Below are positions 21,963-29,250 of a DNA stretch of 30,834 nucleotides, piece by piece. This stretch comes from Nanobdellota archaeon (GTDB taxonomy: Archaea; Nanobdellota; Nanobdellia; Pacearchaeales; GW2011-AR1). Position 1 is the stretch's first letter; each line of letters begins with the position of its first letter. The notes under the pieces were generated by a model. The model was not told where the DNA came from. It did no database searches and saw nothing but the letters and a program-made list of their open reading frames with translations. The stretch is from contig JAUYDD010000088.1 of the NCBI GenBank assembly GCA_030704765.1, positions 1 through 30,834 on the forward strand. Direction: 5' to 3'. Both the position numbers and the translations under genes were made by a program.

Positions 21963-23678
21963 TTAATACAATATATTATGAATAGAATCTAGATATCTTA
22001 TATGTTCTTTTTTTAATCTCTGTATAGAACTTTTATTGTCTTTTGTTTCATGGATTATCTCTGTTATTCTCTGTCCACCTAAGATTTGAGGCAGAATAAC
22101 ATAATCAGCTCCAGCCCTATACAAACTTAATGCTTCACTTATTCTTTCAGAAACAACAAATATGATTGTTTTCTGATTCAATCTTCTTGCTCTTCTTATA
22201 AAGAACAGGTTATCATCATAATCAGGTATAGTTGAGATTATTACTTCTGCTTTTTTAATCTCAAGTTTATTGAAAACTTCATCATTTATAAAATCTCCAT
22301 ATATGCATGGAACTTTTTTCATCATCAAAGGTTTTATAATATCTGGATTGAAATCAACAATAAACAAGTCTTTTTTTCTATCTTTGAATTCTTTTAAAAA
22401 CAGGCTTCCCATCCTATGGCAACCAATGAGGATTATCTTCTTTCCATCTTCTCCATGATATTCTAATTCTTCATTTTTTGTATGGTACTTATTAAATATA
22501 TTAAGGGGCCAGTCGAAATATTTTGTTAATTTTTTTTCATAACGAATAAGATATATTGTTATTGACATAGAAAGTATAGTCAATAAAATAAGAGTGCTGA
22601 AAAGCCCTTCACTAATATATCCTGCACTAAACCCTATTGTGACTATAATAAATGAAAATTCACTTGTCTGCGCTAATGCATTTCCTGTTAGAAATGAAGT
22701 CCTTTTTTTATAACCAAGGAATCTTACAATGAACATTGTTACTATAGGTTTTATTATCAAGACTAGGAATAATAATACAAAGAACAATAATAAGAAATCT
22801 TTGGATATCATCCTTAATTGCATTCCTAATGAAACAAAAAATATGACTGCAAAAAATTCTCTTAAAGGGCCTACTTTTCCTTGGATTTCAGTCTTGTATT
22901 CTGAATTAGCAAGCGAAACTCCTGCAAAAAAAGCTCCAATAATCAAGGAGAAACCAGCTGCAAAAGATCCTATGACAAACAAGAAAAGAAAAGATATAGA
23001 TACTAGTAATAAAAGGTCATGATTCTTTGCAGCATTCTTGAATATTGGATTGAAAATTTTTGATAATAATAATGCAGATGCTGCAAAGATACCTGCTTTT
23101 ACCAGGACCAGCAGGATATTCATAATAGATAAGTCACTTGAGAGTATTGTTAAAGCAATTATAGCAGCTATATCTTGAACTAACAGTATTCCAATGATTA
23201 TTCTTCCATGTAAGCTATTGATTTCTCTTTTATCAGCTAAAATCTTGACAACAATCATAGTAGAAGAAAAAGCAACAACAAGCCCAATATATATAGGAGA
23301 CTGATTAGAATATCCTAAAGACAAGGATACAAGATAAGCTATTATAAAAAGGATTATCACTTGAATAAACCCTCCTATAAACACTGTTTTTCCAACTTCT
23401 TTTAGTTTTTTGAATTTTATTTCAACTCCAGAAGTGAAAATCAAAAAAGCAACTCCTATCTCAGATAAAGAACGTATAAAACTCTCATTTTTTATTAATC
23501 CTAAAAATACAGGGCCTATTAATATGCCGGTTAATATATATGCAGGTATCAACGGTTGTTTAAAAATCCTGACTAAAAGTGCTAAGAAAGTTGCAACAAT
23601 AAGCACAATACCTATTTCTAATAAGAAATAAGTCTCATTAGGTATATTTACTGCAAATCCTTGTAAAAAATTTATCAT
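21963..23678 (-). CDS. Kef-type CPA2 cation:proton antiporter with TrkA-N domain
   Basis: A 571-residue membrane protein. The first 385 residues form about 12 segments of the Na/H exchanger fold, with YILTGILIGP (47-56), FTSGVEIKFKKL (81-92) and the conserved LLVQDIAAI with candidate ion-binding Asp169. Residues 413-540 form a cytosolic Rossmann TrkA-N domain with nucleotide-binding GCHRMGS (419-425) and acidic VDFNPD at the end of beta-2, which gates transport in KefC relatives. AGAGGA lies 8 bases before the ATG. The divergent promoter with the small gene at 23784 is described separately. Confidence 0.92.
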   Translation of the reverse strand: MINFLQGFAVNIPNETYFLLEIGIVLIVATFLALLVRIFKQPLIPAYILTGILIGPVFLGLIKNESFIRSLSEIGVAFLIFTSGVEIKFKKLKEVGKTVFIGGFIQVIILFIIAYLVSLSLGYSNQSPIYIGLVVAFSSTMIVVKILADKREINSLHGRIIIGILLVQDIAAIIALTILSSDLSIMNILLVLVKAGIFAASALLLSKIFNPIFKNAAKNHDLLLLVSISFLFLFVIGSFAAGFSLIIGAFFAGVSLANSEYKTEIQGKVGPLREFFAVIFFVSLGMQLRMISKDFLLLFFVLLFLVLIIKPIVTMFIVRFLGYKKRTSFLTGNALAQTSEFSFIIVTIGFSAGYISEGLFSTLILLTILSMSITIYLIRYEKKLTKYFDWPLNIFNKYHTKNEELEYHGEDGKKIILIGCHRMGSLFLKEFKDRKKDLFIVDFNPDIIKPLMMKKVPCIYGDFINDEVFNKLEIKKAEVIISTIPDYDDNLFFIRRARRLNQKTIIFVVSERISEALSLYRAGADYVILPQILGGQRITEIIHETKDNKSSIQRLKKEHIRYLDSIHNILY

Positions 23679-23717
23679 AATATCCTCTTTTATTTTTAAT
23701 AATATGACCTTGAAGAA

Positions 23718-23763
23718 CTATAAAAAGATTTCTAAGCACTGGAACACAAGAAATCTTATAAAG
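23718..23763. promoter_or_regulatory. Divergent promoter with nested inverted repeat
   Basis: AAGATTTCT (23725-23733) and AGAAATCTT (23749-23757) form a 9-bp inverted repeat with a 15-base spacer. Each arm overlaps a TATA-like box facing outward: CTTATAAAG on the plus strand (23755-23763) and CTTTTTATAG on the minus strand (23718-23727). The symmetry suggests one regulator could block both promoters. Confidence 0.5.
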
Positions 23764-23783
23764 ATTTGAATCTATTCTTTCTT

Positions 23784-24068
23784 ATGCATCAAAAAGAAGA
23801 CCATATCCAACAATTAGCAGGTTATTTTAAAAAAAACCTTTCAAAGGGTTATACTCCTGATTCATTAAAGTTTTCATTGATGAACCAGGGTTATTCACGG
23901 ATATCTATTGATAAATCCCTTGAATTAGCTAATGAGCAACTTGCAAAAATAGCCCCAATATTAAAAGAAAAGCCCCAGATAACCTACAGGATATACCCTG
24001 AGATACATGAAAAAGAAGACATAGGTTTTTTTAAGAAAATATTAAAGAGATTTTTTAAGAACCTTTAG
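23784..24068 (+). CDS. Small unidentified protein (94 aa)
   Basis: A soluble charged protein, MHQKEDHIQQLAGYFKKNLSKG at the start, then a helical region with YTPDSLKFSLMNQGYSRISIDKSLELANEQL that looks like a short helix-turn-helix or UBA-like bundle, and a basic C-terminus FFKKILKRFFKNL that could bind membrane or nucleic acid. Similar short proteins seem common in DPANN archaea, but no function is known to me. ATG 23784 is chosen because CTTATAAAG lies 21-29 bases upstream; an in-frame TTG at 23766 is too close to that box. Its stop overlaps the stop of the convergent gene. Confidence 0.7.
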   Translation: MHQKEDHIQQLAGYFKKNLSKGYTPDSLKFSLMNQGYSRISIDKSLELANEQLAKIAPILKEKPQITYRIYPEIHEKEDIGFFKKILKRFFKNL

Positions 24069-24661
24069 TTCCAGCAAGCTCTGGCCCCTCTTTCTTCATC
24101 TAATATCTTATAACAAGGTACATATCTCTCTTGCTCAGGTATATTGAGTTTTCCATCATCTTTGGCTTGCTCTGGTTCATCATAACATTCATCATCAACA
24201 ATAATATTTCCACACCTATCAGTGATTTTTTTCCTGCAATGCTTCTTTGTTTGTTCAGGAACATAGTTTCTTCCATTGTCCTTTTCTTGATCAAGTTCAT
24301 CATAACATGGAACTTTAATTTCTTTATTTATTTCTTGACATTCATTTTTAATATTAATTTCACAATCGCTCCTTACTTGCGAAACTGTATAGCAATCAGG
24401 AGAGTCATAAGAATCACTATCATATGAATCAACTATTTCTTTTTCTTTCAACTCTTTTATCAATTCAGCTTGTTTTTCTTTAATGTCTATTGCAGCTTCT
24501 TTATCAGGATTATTTATTTTTAATCCATAATAATCAATGCCTCTTATATTGACAGTCTCATATTGTTCTTCCATATCCCTGTCATGGCTAGCTGAAACTG
24601 CAATTATGCCTATTATTAAAGTGATTGCAATTACTGTTGCTATAAGGGCTCTTTTTATCAT
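24065..24661 (-). CDS. Cysteine-rich exported or membrane-anchored protein
   Basis: Residues 4-24 form a hydrophobic signal or anchor (LIATVIAITLIIGIIAVSA), followed by ASHDRD, a possible cleavage region. The exported part is acidic and carries 11 cysteines. It contains an internal repeat: CYDELDQEKDNGRNYVPEQ is followed about 41 residues later by CYDEPEQAKDDGKLNIPEQ and then a shorter CYKILDEERGARAC. The cysteines likely form disulfides outside the cell. I do not recognise the family. Its end overlaps the 3' end of the plus-strand gene by four bases. Confidence 0.7.
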   Translation of the reverse strand: MIKRALIATVIAITLIIGIIAVSASHDRDMEEQYETVNIRGIDYYGLKINNPDKEAAIDIKEKQAELIKELKEKEIVDSYDSDSYDSPDCYTVSQVRSDCEINIKNECQEINKEIKVPCYDELDQEKDNGRNYVPEQTKKHCRKKITDRCGNIIVDDECYDEPEQAKDDGKLNIPEQERYVPCYKILDEERGARACWN

Positions 24662-24737
24662 ATTATGTAAATCTAATACCCCTTTTTAAAAATTGTGAGT
24701 TTTAGATATATATTACTTTAAATAATCTTTTTTTATG

Positions 24738-24803
24738 TCGAGAATTGAAAACTTCATGATTTATCATGTGGTCGTAGCAAATGTTACAGTTTTCAATTCT
24801 CGA
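24738..24803 (+). repeat. 66-nt inverted-repeat element, copy 2 (MITE-like)
   Basis: The 15-bp ends TCGAGAATTGAAAAC (24738-24752) and GTTTTCAATTCTCGA (24789-24803) are identical to copy 1, and the core differs at three positions. Orientation is opposite to copy 1 (451-516). The inner stem reads CTTCATGA / TCATGTGG, with one changed wobble pair (T-G to T-A) and one new mismatch. It lies between the divergent cysteine-rich and stomatin-like genes. Confidence 0.75.
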
Positions 24804-24920
24804 GCACAAGAAAATTGTCTTATGCAATTTTCTGTGCAGAAAATCTTTCTGAAAAGATTTTCTTGCATCCTAAAAACAAGTGCCTATCACAAACCCACCC
24901 ATTTATGTGTGGGTAGCACA
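24804..24920 (+). repeat. Chain of hairpins after repeat copy 2, IS200/IS605-end-like
   Basis: Three stems follow in series: GCACA-GAAAATTG / CAATTTTC-TGTGC (24804-24837), AGAAAATCTTT / AAAGATTTTCT (24838-24863), and ACCCAC / GTGGGT (24893-24914). The last, inside CAAACCCACCC and GTGTGGGTAGC, resembles right ends of archaeal IS200/IS605 elements. No tnpA or tnpB gene is present, so this would be a remnant or a non-autonomous derivative. Confidence 0.45.
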
Positions 24921-24965
24921 TTGTTTTTTTTATCTATCTATTGATAGTGAAAATCAAGAAGAAAG

Positions 24966-24973
24966 TTTAAATA
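24966..24973 (+). promoter_or_regulatory. TATA box of the stomatin-like gene
   Basis: TTTAAATA lies 25-32 bases before ATG 24998 but only 13-20 before the in-frame ATG at 24986, favouring the second ATG as the leaderless start. Confidence 0.45.
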
Positions 24974-24997
24974 CACTTTATATTAATGAATATAAAG

Positions 24998-25819
24998 ATG
25001 GAAATAATATCTATCATTATTTTAATAATATTCGCATTAGCATTCATAATACTTCTTTTATCCTTAAAAATAATAAATCAATATGAAAGAGGAGTAAAAT
25101 TCACATTAGGAAAATATACAGGAATAATGGAGCCAGGATTAAGGATAGTAATTCCTATATTTCAGAGATTTGACAGAGTAGACATGCGTCAAGCAACAAT
25201 AGAGCTTCCACCTCAGGAAGTCATAACAAAAGACCAGGTTAGTCTGAGGATAGATGGGGTTGTATTTTATAAAGTAAAGGATCCAGAAAAAGTAATATTG
25301 AATGTTGAAAACCTAAAAAGCCAAGTAGAAGCAAAAGCATCGTCTGAACTAAAAGAGATAATAGGAAACAAATCCATGAAAGAAAGTTTAAGTGACCGTG
25401 AAGATATTGCAAAAAAGTTAATGAATATGTTGAACAAAGCAATTGATGATATGGATTCAAAAGATAAGAAAGAATGGGGTATTGAAATAAAAGCTATCCA
25501 GATAAATAATATAGAGCTTCCAAAGGAATTGATAAGGGCCATGAGTAAACAAGCAGAAGCTGAAAGAGAGAAAGAAGCAAGACTTACAAAGGCTCAAGGA
25601 GAATATGAAGCATCAAAAAGGTTTGGAGATGCTTCAAAAATATACCATAATAATCCTGAAGCTTTAAGATTAAGGGAACTCCAGACTTATCAAGAGATTG
25701 GAACAGAGCATAATACCTTGATGATGGTAATACCTACTTCAATGGCTAATCATGATGGTACATGGGTCTTGCCTATTGGCCACAATGAACTTTCAAAAAA
25801 CAAGAAAAAAAATATTTAA
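24998..25819 (+). CDS. Stomatin/prohibitin-like SPFH protein (slipin)
   Basis: SPFH proteins form membrane-associated rings that organise membranes and proteases. The protein starts with a membrane segment (about 3-25), then the SPFH domain (about 30-190) with QYERGVKFTLGKYTGIMEPGLRIVIP, VDMRQATIELPPQEVITKDQVSLRIDGVVFYKV and a charged coiled-coil, KQAEAEREKEARLTKAQGEYEAS (about 193-215). Archaeal and bacterial slipins usually pair with an NfeD/STOPP membrane protease that is absent on both sides here. The ATG at 24986 would add four residues. Confidence 0.92.
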   Translation: MEIISIIILIIFALAFIILLLSLKIINQYERGVKFTLGKYTGIMEPGLRIVIPIFQRFDRVDMRQATIELPPQEVITKDQVSLRIDGVVFYKVKDPEKVILNVENLKSQVEAKASSELKEIIGNKSMKESLSDREDIAKKLMNMLNKAIDDMDSKDKKEWGIEIKAIQINNIELPKELIRAMSKQAEAEREKEARLTKAQGEYEASKRFGDASKIYHNNPEALRLRELQTYQEIGTEHNTLMMVIPTSMANHDGTWVLPIGHNELSKNKKKNI

Positions 25820-25823
25820 TGTT

Positions 25824-26213
25824 TTACACTTGGTCTGCTTTTAATAAAATCCATCTAGCCCAGAACTTGGAGCTATTGTTTCCGTCCAATATCTCAATGG
25901 ACCCTTCAAATATCAATCTATCTTTTTTAATATTAAATTCTCCAAGAATATAATCAATTTCAAAATAGTCTTCAGGATTCTCAATTATAGTGCAATAGAT
26001 TAATTCGAATTCTTTTCCAAAGGATTCATCAGGAATTCCATCCTTATCTCTATCTAAATATTTTAAAAGCCAAGACTGGTACCATTCATCTGCACTGCTA
26101 GTTAATTTAAGGTTTATTTTTTCATTATTTTTCTCAAAAAATTCCCTTACTTCAGGTGTAATTTTCACATGTGTGAGAAATGGTCCGTATCTTAATTCAT
26201 CAATTTTTTGCAT
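25824..26213 (-). CDS. Unidentified acidic protein with an EF-hand-like loop
   Basis: A soluble 129-residue protein starting at MQKIDELRYGPF. The stretch LDRDKDGIPDE matches the DxDxDGxxD calcium-loop pattern found in dockerin, EF-hand and thrombospondin-3 repeats, but only one copy is present. The rest, including WYQSWLLKYL and EGSIEILDGNNSSKFWARWILLK, is not a family I know. I chose ATG 26213, which has a TTAAAAA box about 33-40 bases upstream; the TTG/ATG codons further up fall within the promoter region. The stop lies five bases after the stomatin-like stop, in a convergent layout. Confidence 0.6.
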   Translation of the reverse strand: MQKIDELRYGPFLTHVKITPEVREFFEKNNEKINLKLTSSADEWYQSWLLKYLDRDKDGIPDESFGKEFELIYCTIIENPEDYFEIDYILGEFNIKKDRLIFEGSIEILDGNNSSKFWARWILLKADQV

Positions 26214-26318
26214 ATTTTTACCTATAATCTTACTAAAGATAAGTAGGTTTTTAATTATTATGATTCTATGCAAATACTTTTAAACTTCTATGTTTTCATA
26301 ATACGATAAAAAGGTGCT

Positions 26319-27410
26319 ATGATGAAGGAAAAGATTTATTTATTATTGATTATAATTTCATTTTTTTCTTTTATAACAATTTATGAGCTAAATAACACGA
26401 CAGCACTTACTTTTTTTACTAATTTTAATGAGTTTTTAAGCGCATTGATTAATCATGTCTCTGATTATAGGATAACTTATATTAGTAATAAGATAGGGCT
26501 TTCTATGGATGACCAGTTCGGTCAAGAGACTCTCGGAAACTTGTCCATCAATCTCAATAATTCTTCTGGAAACTTAGGTTTTTCACTTGATTTTAAATTA
26601 CCAACTAGCAATTTAAAAAGTATTAGATATAATATAAAATTAAATGATGATTATAATATAACTAATTTCATTGATCCTGATTTTTACTATAATAAGACTA
26701 TAAAACAATTATTAGTTGATTTACTGAACAGGAATATAAGAATTTCTTTAGTTGGTGAAAAAAGCAATGTTACTATTTCAAAAGGTGAGGGATATACTTC
26801 TGATAATCCTAAATATAAAATAGAATATGTAAGAAATACAAATGATAGCCTAGAGCCTGTTTTAGGAAATTATAATATACAAAGCACCAATGATACAAAT
26901 AATACCAATACAAATATAACTCCTGTAAATCAGGGTAATAATCAAAATACAGTTAATAACAATTCTCAAAATACTACTTCAATAATATTCAGTAATAATA
27001 CAATAAATAATACGCAAATAGTGTTTAAGATATTGAATCCTAATCCATCCAATTACAGGATAAATCTTAAGACAGGAGAATTAAAAGAATTTTCAATAGA
27101 TAATGAGGATTACGATACTATAAAATGGTATGTTGATAATAAAATAATAAATAAAGTTTCAAATAAATATGGATTTAAATCTGTAAAAAAAGGTGAATTT
27201 GATTTGAAAGTTGAAATAAAAAAATCAACTGTAACTAAATCTAATTCCTGGATTATCACAGTTAAAGAACCTGAAAAGAAAAAATCCTCTAAAATATATC
27301 TTTATATTATAATTTTTATTATCCTGATTTTATTGGTAATTATAAGTATTATTTTAATAAAAAGAAAATCCCAAACAGGTTTACCTGAAGAGAATAAGCC
27401 TTTCGTTTAA
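26319..27410 (+). CDS. Asn-rich surface protein with signal peptide and C-terminal anchor
   Basis: A 363-residue exported protein. The N-terminal hydrophobic stretch KIYLLLIIISFFSFITIYEL (5-24) is a signal peptide, and the C-terminal IYLYIIIFIILILLVIISIILI (about 326-347) followed by KRK is a membrane anchor. The ectodomain has many N-x-S/T sequons, especially in an Asn/Thr-rich linker (about 186-227). Residues about 230-318 look like an Ig-like beta domain (IVFKILNPNPSNYRINLKTGELKEFSIDNEDYDTIKWYVDNK and SWIITVK). The family is unknown. AAGGTG lies directly before the ATG. Confidence 0.7.
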   Translation: MMKEKIYLLLIIISFFSFITIYELNNTTALTFFTNFNEFLSALINHVSDYRITYISNKIGLSMDDQFGQETLGNLSINLNNSSGNLGFSLDFKLPTSNLKSIRYNIKLNDDYNITNFIDPDFYYNKTIKQLLVDLLNRNIRISLVGEKSNVTISKGEGYTSDNPKYKIEYVRNTNDSLEPVLGNYNIQSTNDTNNTNTNITPVNQGNNQNTVNNNSQNTTSIIFSNNTINNTQIVFKILNPNPSNYRINLKTGELKEFSIDNEDYDTIKWYVDNKIINKVSNKYGFKSVKKGEFDLKVEIKKSTVTKSNSWIITVKEPEKKKSSKIYLYIIIFIILILLVIISIILIKRKSQTGLPEENKPFV

Positions 27411-27899
27411 AAAAATTAAAATAGAAAAAATAATAATCAAAAAGATTGCTGAATAAATCATATAATTCTCTAAATCTTTTTTATTTTTTTCTTTGATTAT
27501 ATATGCATTTATCCAAACACCAACACCTATATTTTTATCTTTAATATAATAATATAATGCTCCTTGATAATCTCCAGGTTCTTTAAAACTTAAGCATATG
27601 GATTGATTGATATTTCCAGGGCTAGATATTTGCTTTTGAAACTTTTCTTTTATTTCAAAAGACTCTGAAATACTCTTATAGTTTATTATGTTTCTGTCTT
27701 GAAATAAATTTCTAGACCATCTTAATTTACCTTCTAGTATAGTTTCTTTATCAGTATATATTGAATAATTTTTACATATATCATTATTGGCTTTTCCAAT
27801 AAACCTCAATTCAGAAGGATTGATATTGATTTCTAGACTAAGAATATATTTTGTTTCTATAATTAAGAAAAAAATAATAAGGAATGTTTTAATACTCAT
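27381..27899 (-). CDS. Exported protein with signal peptide and C-terminal anchor
   Basis: Starting at ATG 27899, MSIKTFLIIFFLIIETKYILSLEI is a signal peptide, and MIYSAIFLIIIFSILIFLNERLILF at the C-terminus is a membrane anchor. The 120-residue ectodomain is beta-rich (ININPSELRFIGKANNDICKNYSIYTD, LSFKEPGDYQGALYYYIKDKNIGVGVWINAYII), similar in build to archaeal pseudopilin-like or NEW3/COG1470-type domains, but not assignable. It starts one base after the upstream gene's stop, so the two form an operon. Its 3' end overlaps the end of the plus-strand surface gene by 30 bases. Confidence 0.65.
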   Translation of the reverse strand: MSIKTFLIIFFLIIETKYILSLEININPSELRFIGKANNDICKNYSIYTDKETILEGKLRWSRNLFQDRNIINYKSISESFEIKEKFQKQISSPGNINQSICLSFKEPGDYQGALYYYIKDKNIGVGVWINAYIIKEKNKKDLENYMIYSAIFLIIIFSILIFLNERLILFR

Positions 27900-27900
27900 T

Positions 27901-28434
27901 TCAGTATTCCATTGCAATAAAAACGAGTTCAGTCCTATAATCAATAAGGTCTTCTCTTATTGTTCCATCAAAACCAGACATATTCAATGACATGTAACAA
28001 TATTCAGACCTTGCTCTTTTTCCAGTTGCAGGCTTATCTATATATAGGTTGTAATCTCCTATTCTATAAAAAATATTCATACTTAAATTTGATGAACCCA
28101 TCCTTGTTCTAAAAAATAAATTTTTGAATATCTCATCTTCATCTTTTAATACCGGAGTAACAGTTATAGGAACAGTTCCTGTATTATTTATTGATATCTT
28201 TTTTTCATCAGAATATGGATCCTCTTTTGTAACATTTCCTAAAAAAACATAATCAGGTATTTCTATTGAAACACCTTCATTACTTCCTTCACCAAAACCA
28301 AGTATATTTGCTCCAACAATCATGCTGGAATTGCTAGTCATTTGAGAAATTACATATTTTGGCATGATTGTCAATACAAGAATCATAAGAAAAAATATTA
28401 ATACAATATCTCTTTTATAAGATATATTTTTCAT
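27901..28434 (-). CDS. Exported protein with signal peptide, unknown family
   Basis: Residues 9-30 (DIVLIFFLMILVLTIMPKYVIS) form a signal peptide or anchor. The rest is a beta-rich ectodomain with GVSIEIPDYVFLGNVTKEDPYSDEKKISINNTGTVPITVTPVL, a pattern typical of surface beta-sandwich proteins whose ISINNTGTVPITVTP strands resemble WxL or TasA-like folds. It has two cysteine-free thirds and one Cys near the end. TATTTTAAAT reads as a TATA box 19-28 bases before the ATG. First gene of a two-gene unit with 27381-27899. Confidence 0.65.
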   Translation of the reverse strand: MKNISYKRDIVLIFFLMILVLTIMPKYVISQMTSNSSMIVGANILGFGEGSNEGVSIEIPDYVFLGNVTKEDPYSDEKKISINNTGTVPITVTPVLKDEDEIFKNLFFRTRMGSSNLSMNIFYRIGDYNLYIDKPATGKRARSEYCYMSLNMSGFDGTIREDLIDYRTELVFIAMEY

Positions 28435-28663
28435 AATATATTATAAAATATGTATTTTAAATATTTTTTGGTTTTGATAAAATTGGATTAAAATGAAATT
28501 CTGTTACTAGTTCACGAGCCTAAATGTAAATGTCAAGTTCTCAAAGGTGAATATGCACTATAGTATATAATTTAAAAATCTATCTATAAAGTCCCCCTAA
28601 AACTGGACAAAGTGTCCGAACGCCGCTGCTCGACTCGTGATAAAAGTGTCTCAGTTAGACTTA
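28435..28663. other. Intergenic region with IS-end-like GC-rich patch
   Basis: No gene is visible in these 229 bases. Bases 28600-28645 are clearly richer in G and C than the surroundings and hold GGACA-AAG-TGTCC (28605-28617), then TGTCCGAACG, which shares AGTGTCCG with the right end of the IS481-like element at 30346-30353 (complement). TCACGAG (28512-28518) and CTCGTGA (28634-28640) form a spaced inverted repeat. A remnant of an excised or decayed insertion is the best guess. Confidence 0.4.
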
Positions 28664-28912
28664 TTATTGTTCATCTTTATGGTATATTTCTAAAAATTCA
28701 ATGGTATTTGTGTCATAATTATATTTGTAAGATAGCCTGAAAGGATTAATATAAACTTCTCTTGTTCCTTTTCTACTATACATCATAGGTTTTCCTATTT
28801 CAGGATTTTGAATAATCTTCTCGATTTGTTTTTTTAATTGCTCTCTAAAAGCATTATCTTTTGTTTTTTTAATATTCCTTTGAAAATTTTTATCAAAAAT
28901 TATTTTAATCAT
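28664..28912 (-). CDS. RelE/ParE-family toxin
   Basis: An 82-residue protein with the RelE/ParE fold pattern: an N-terminal IKIIFDKNFQRNIKK strand-helix, helix FREQLKKQIEKIIQNPEIGKPM, and the strand series YSRKGTREVYINPFRLSYKYNYDTNTIEFLEIYHKDE. Conserved Lys, Arg and the C-terminal H-D-E region fit mRNA-cleaving toxins. Start is ATG 28912; a TTG at 28918 is less likely. It follows the AbrB-type antitoxin by 46 bases, as the second gene of the pair. Confidence 0.85.
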   Translation of the reverse strand: MIKIIFDKNFQRNIKKTKDNAFREQLKKQIEKIIQNPEIGKPMMYSRKGTREVYINPFRLSYKYNYDTNTIEFLEIYHKDEQ

Positions 28913-28958
28913 TTTCAAACATCTTTTTATGATAATTTCTAAATACCTTACAGACTAT

Positions 28959-29228
28959 TCACCATTTTTTCATCTCTTCTCTAAACTTATTTTCATCCAT
29001 TTCTATAAATTCTCCTCTTTCATGTCTTTTATATGCTTCTTCAGTCCGTCTTGCAAATTCCAAATCATCTTCAACATTTTTGCTGAACTTATCAGCTTTT
29101 TTCAAGATTATTTGACCATTATTTTTCATTATAACCATTTTATCTCCTTCTTTTAAGTCTCCTCTCATTTCTTGAGGTATAACTACTTGTCCTTTAGAAC
29201 TCATTCTTGTTATTGCAATTTCTTCCAT
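28959..29228 (-). CDS. AbrB/SpoVT-type antitoxin
   Basis: The SpoVT-AbrB DNA-binding domain is at the N-terminus: ITRMSSKGQVVIPQEMRGDLKEGDKMVIMKNNGQIILKKA. The C-terminal half (about 45-89) is a charged helical segment that would wrap the toxin. I chose ATG 29228 (MEEIAIT); upstream in-frame codons lie in the promoter and operator. GGAAGGT is 8-14 bases before it. Paired with the RelE-like toxin downstream. Confidence 0.87.
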   Translation of the reverse strand: MEEIAITRMSSKGQVVIPQEMRGDLKEGDKMVIMKNNGQIILKKADKFSKNVEDDLEFARRTEEAYKRHERGEFIEMDENKFREEMKKW

Positions 29229-29250
29229 ATTTATTACCTTCCAATACATA

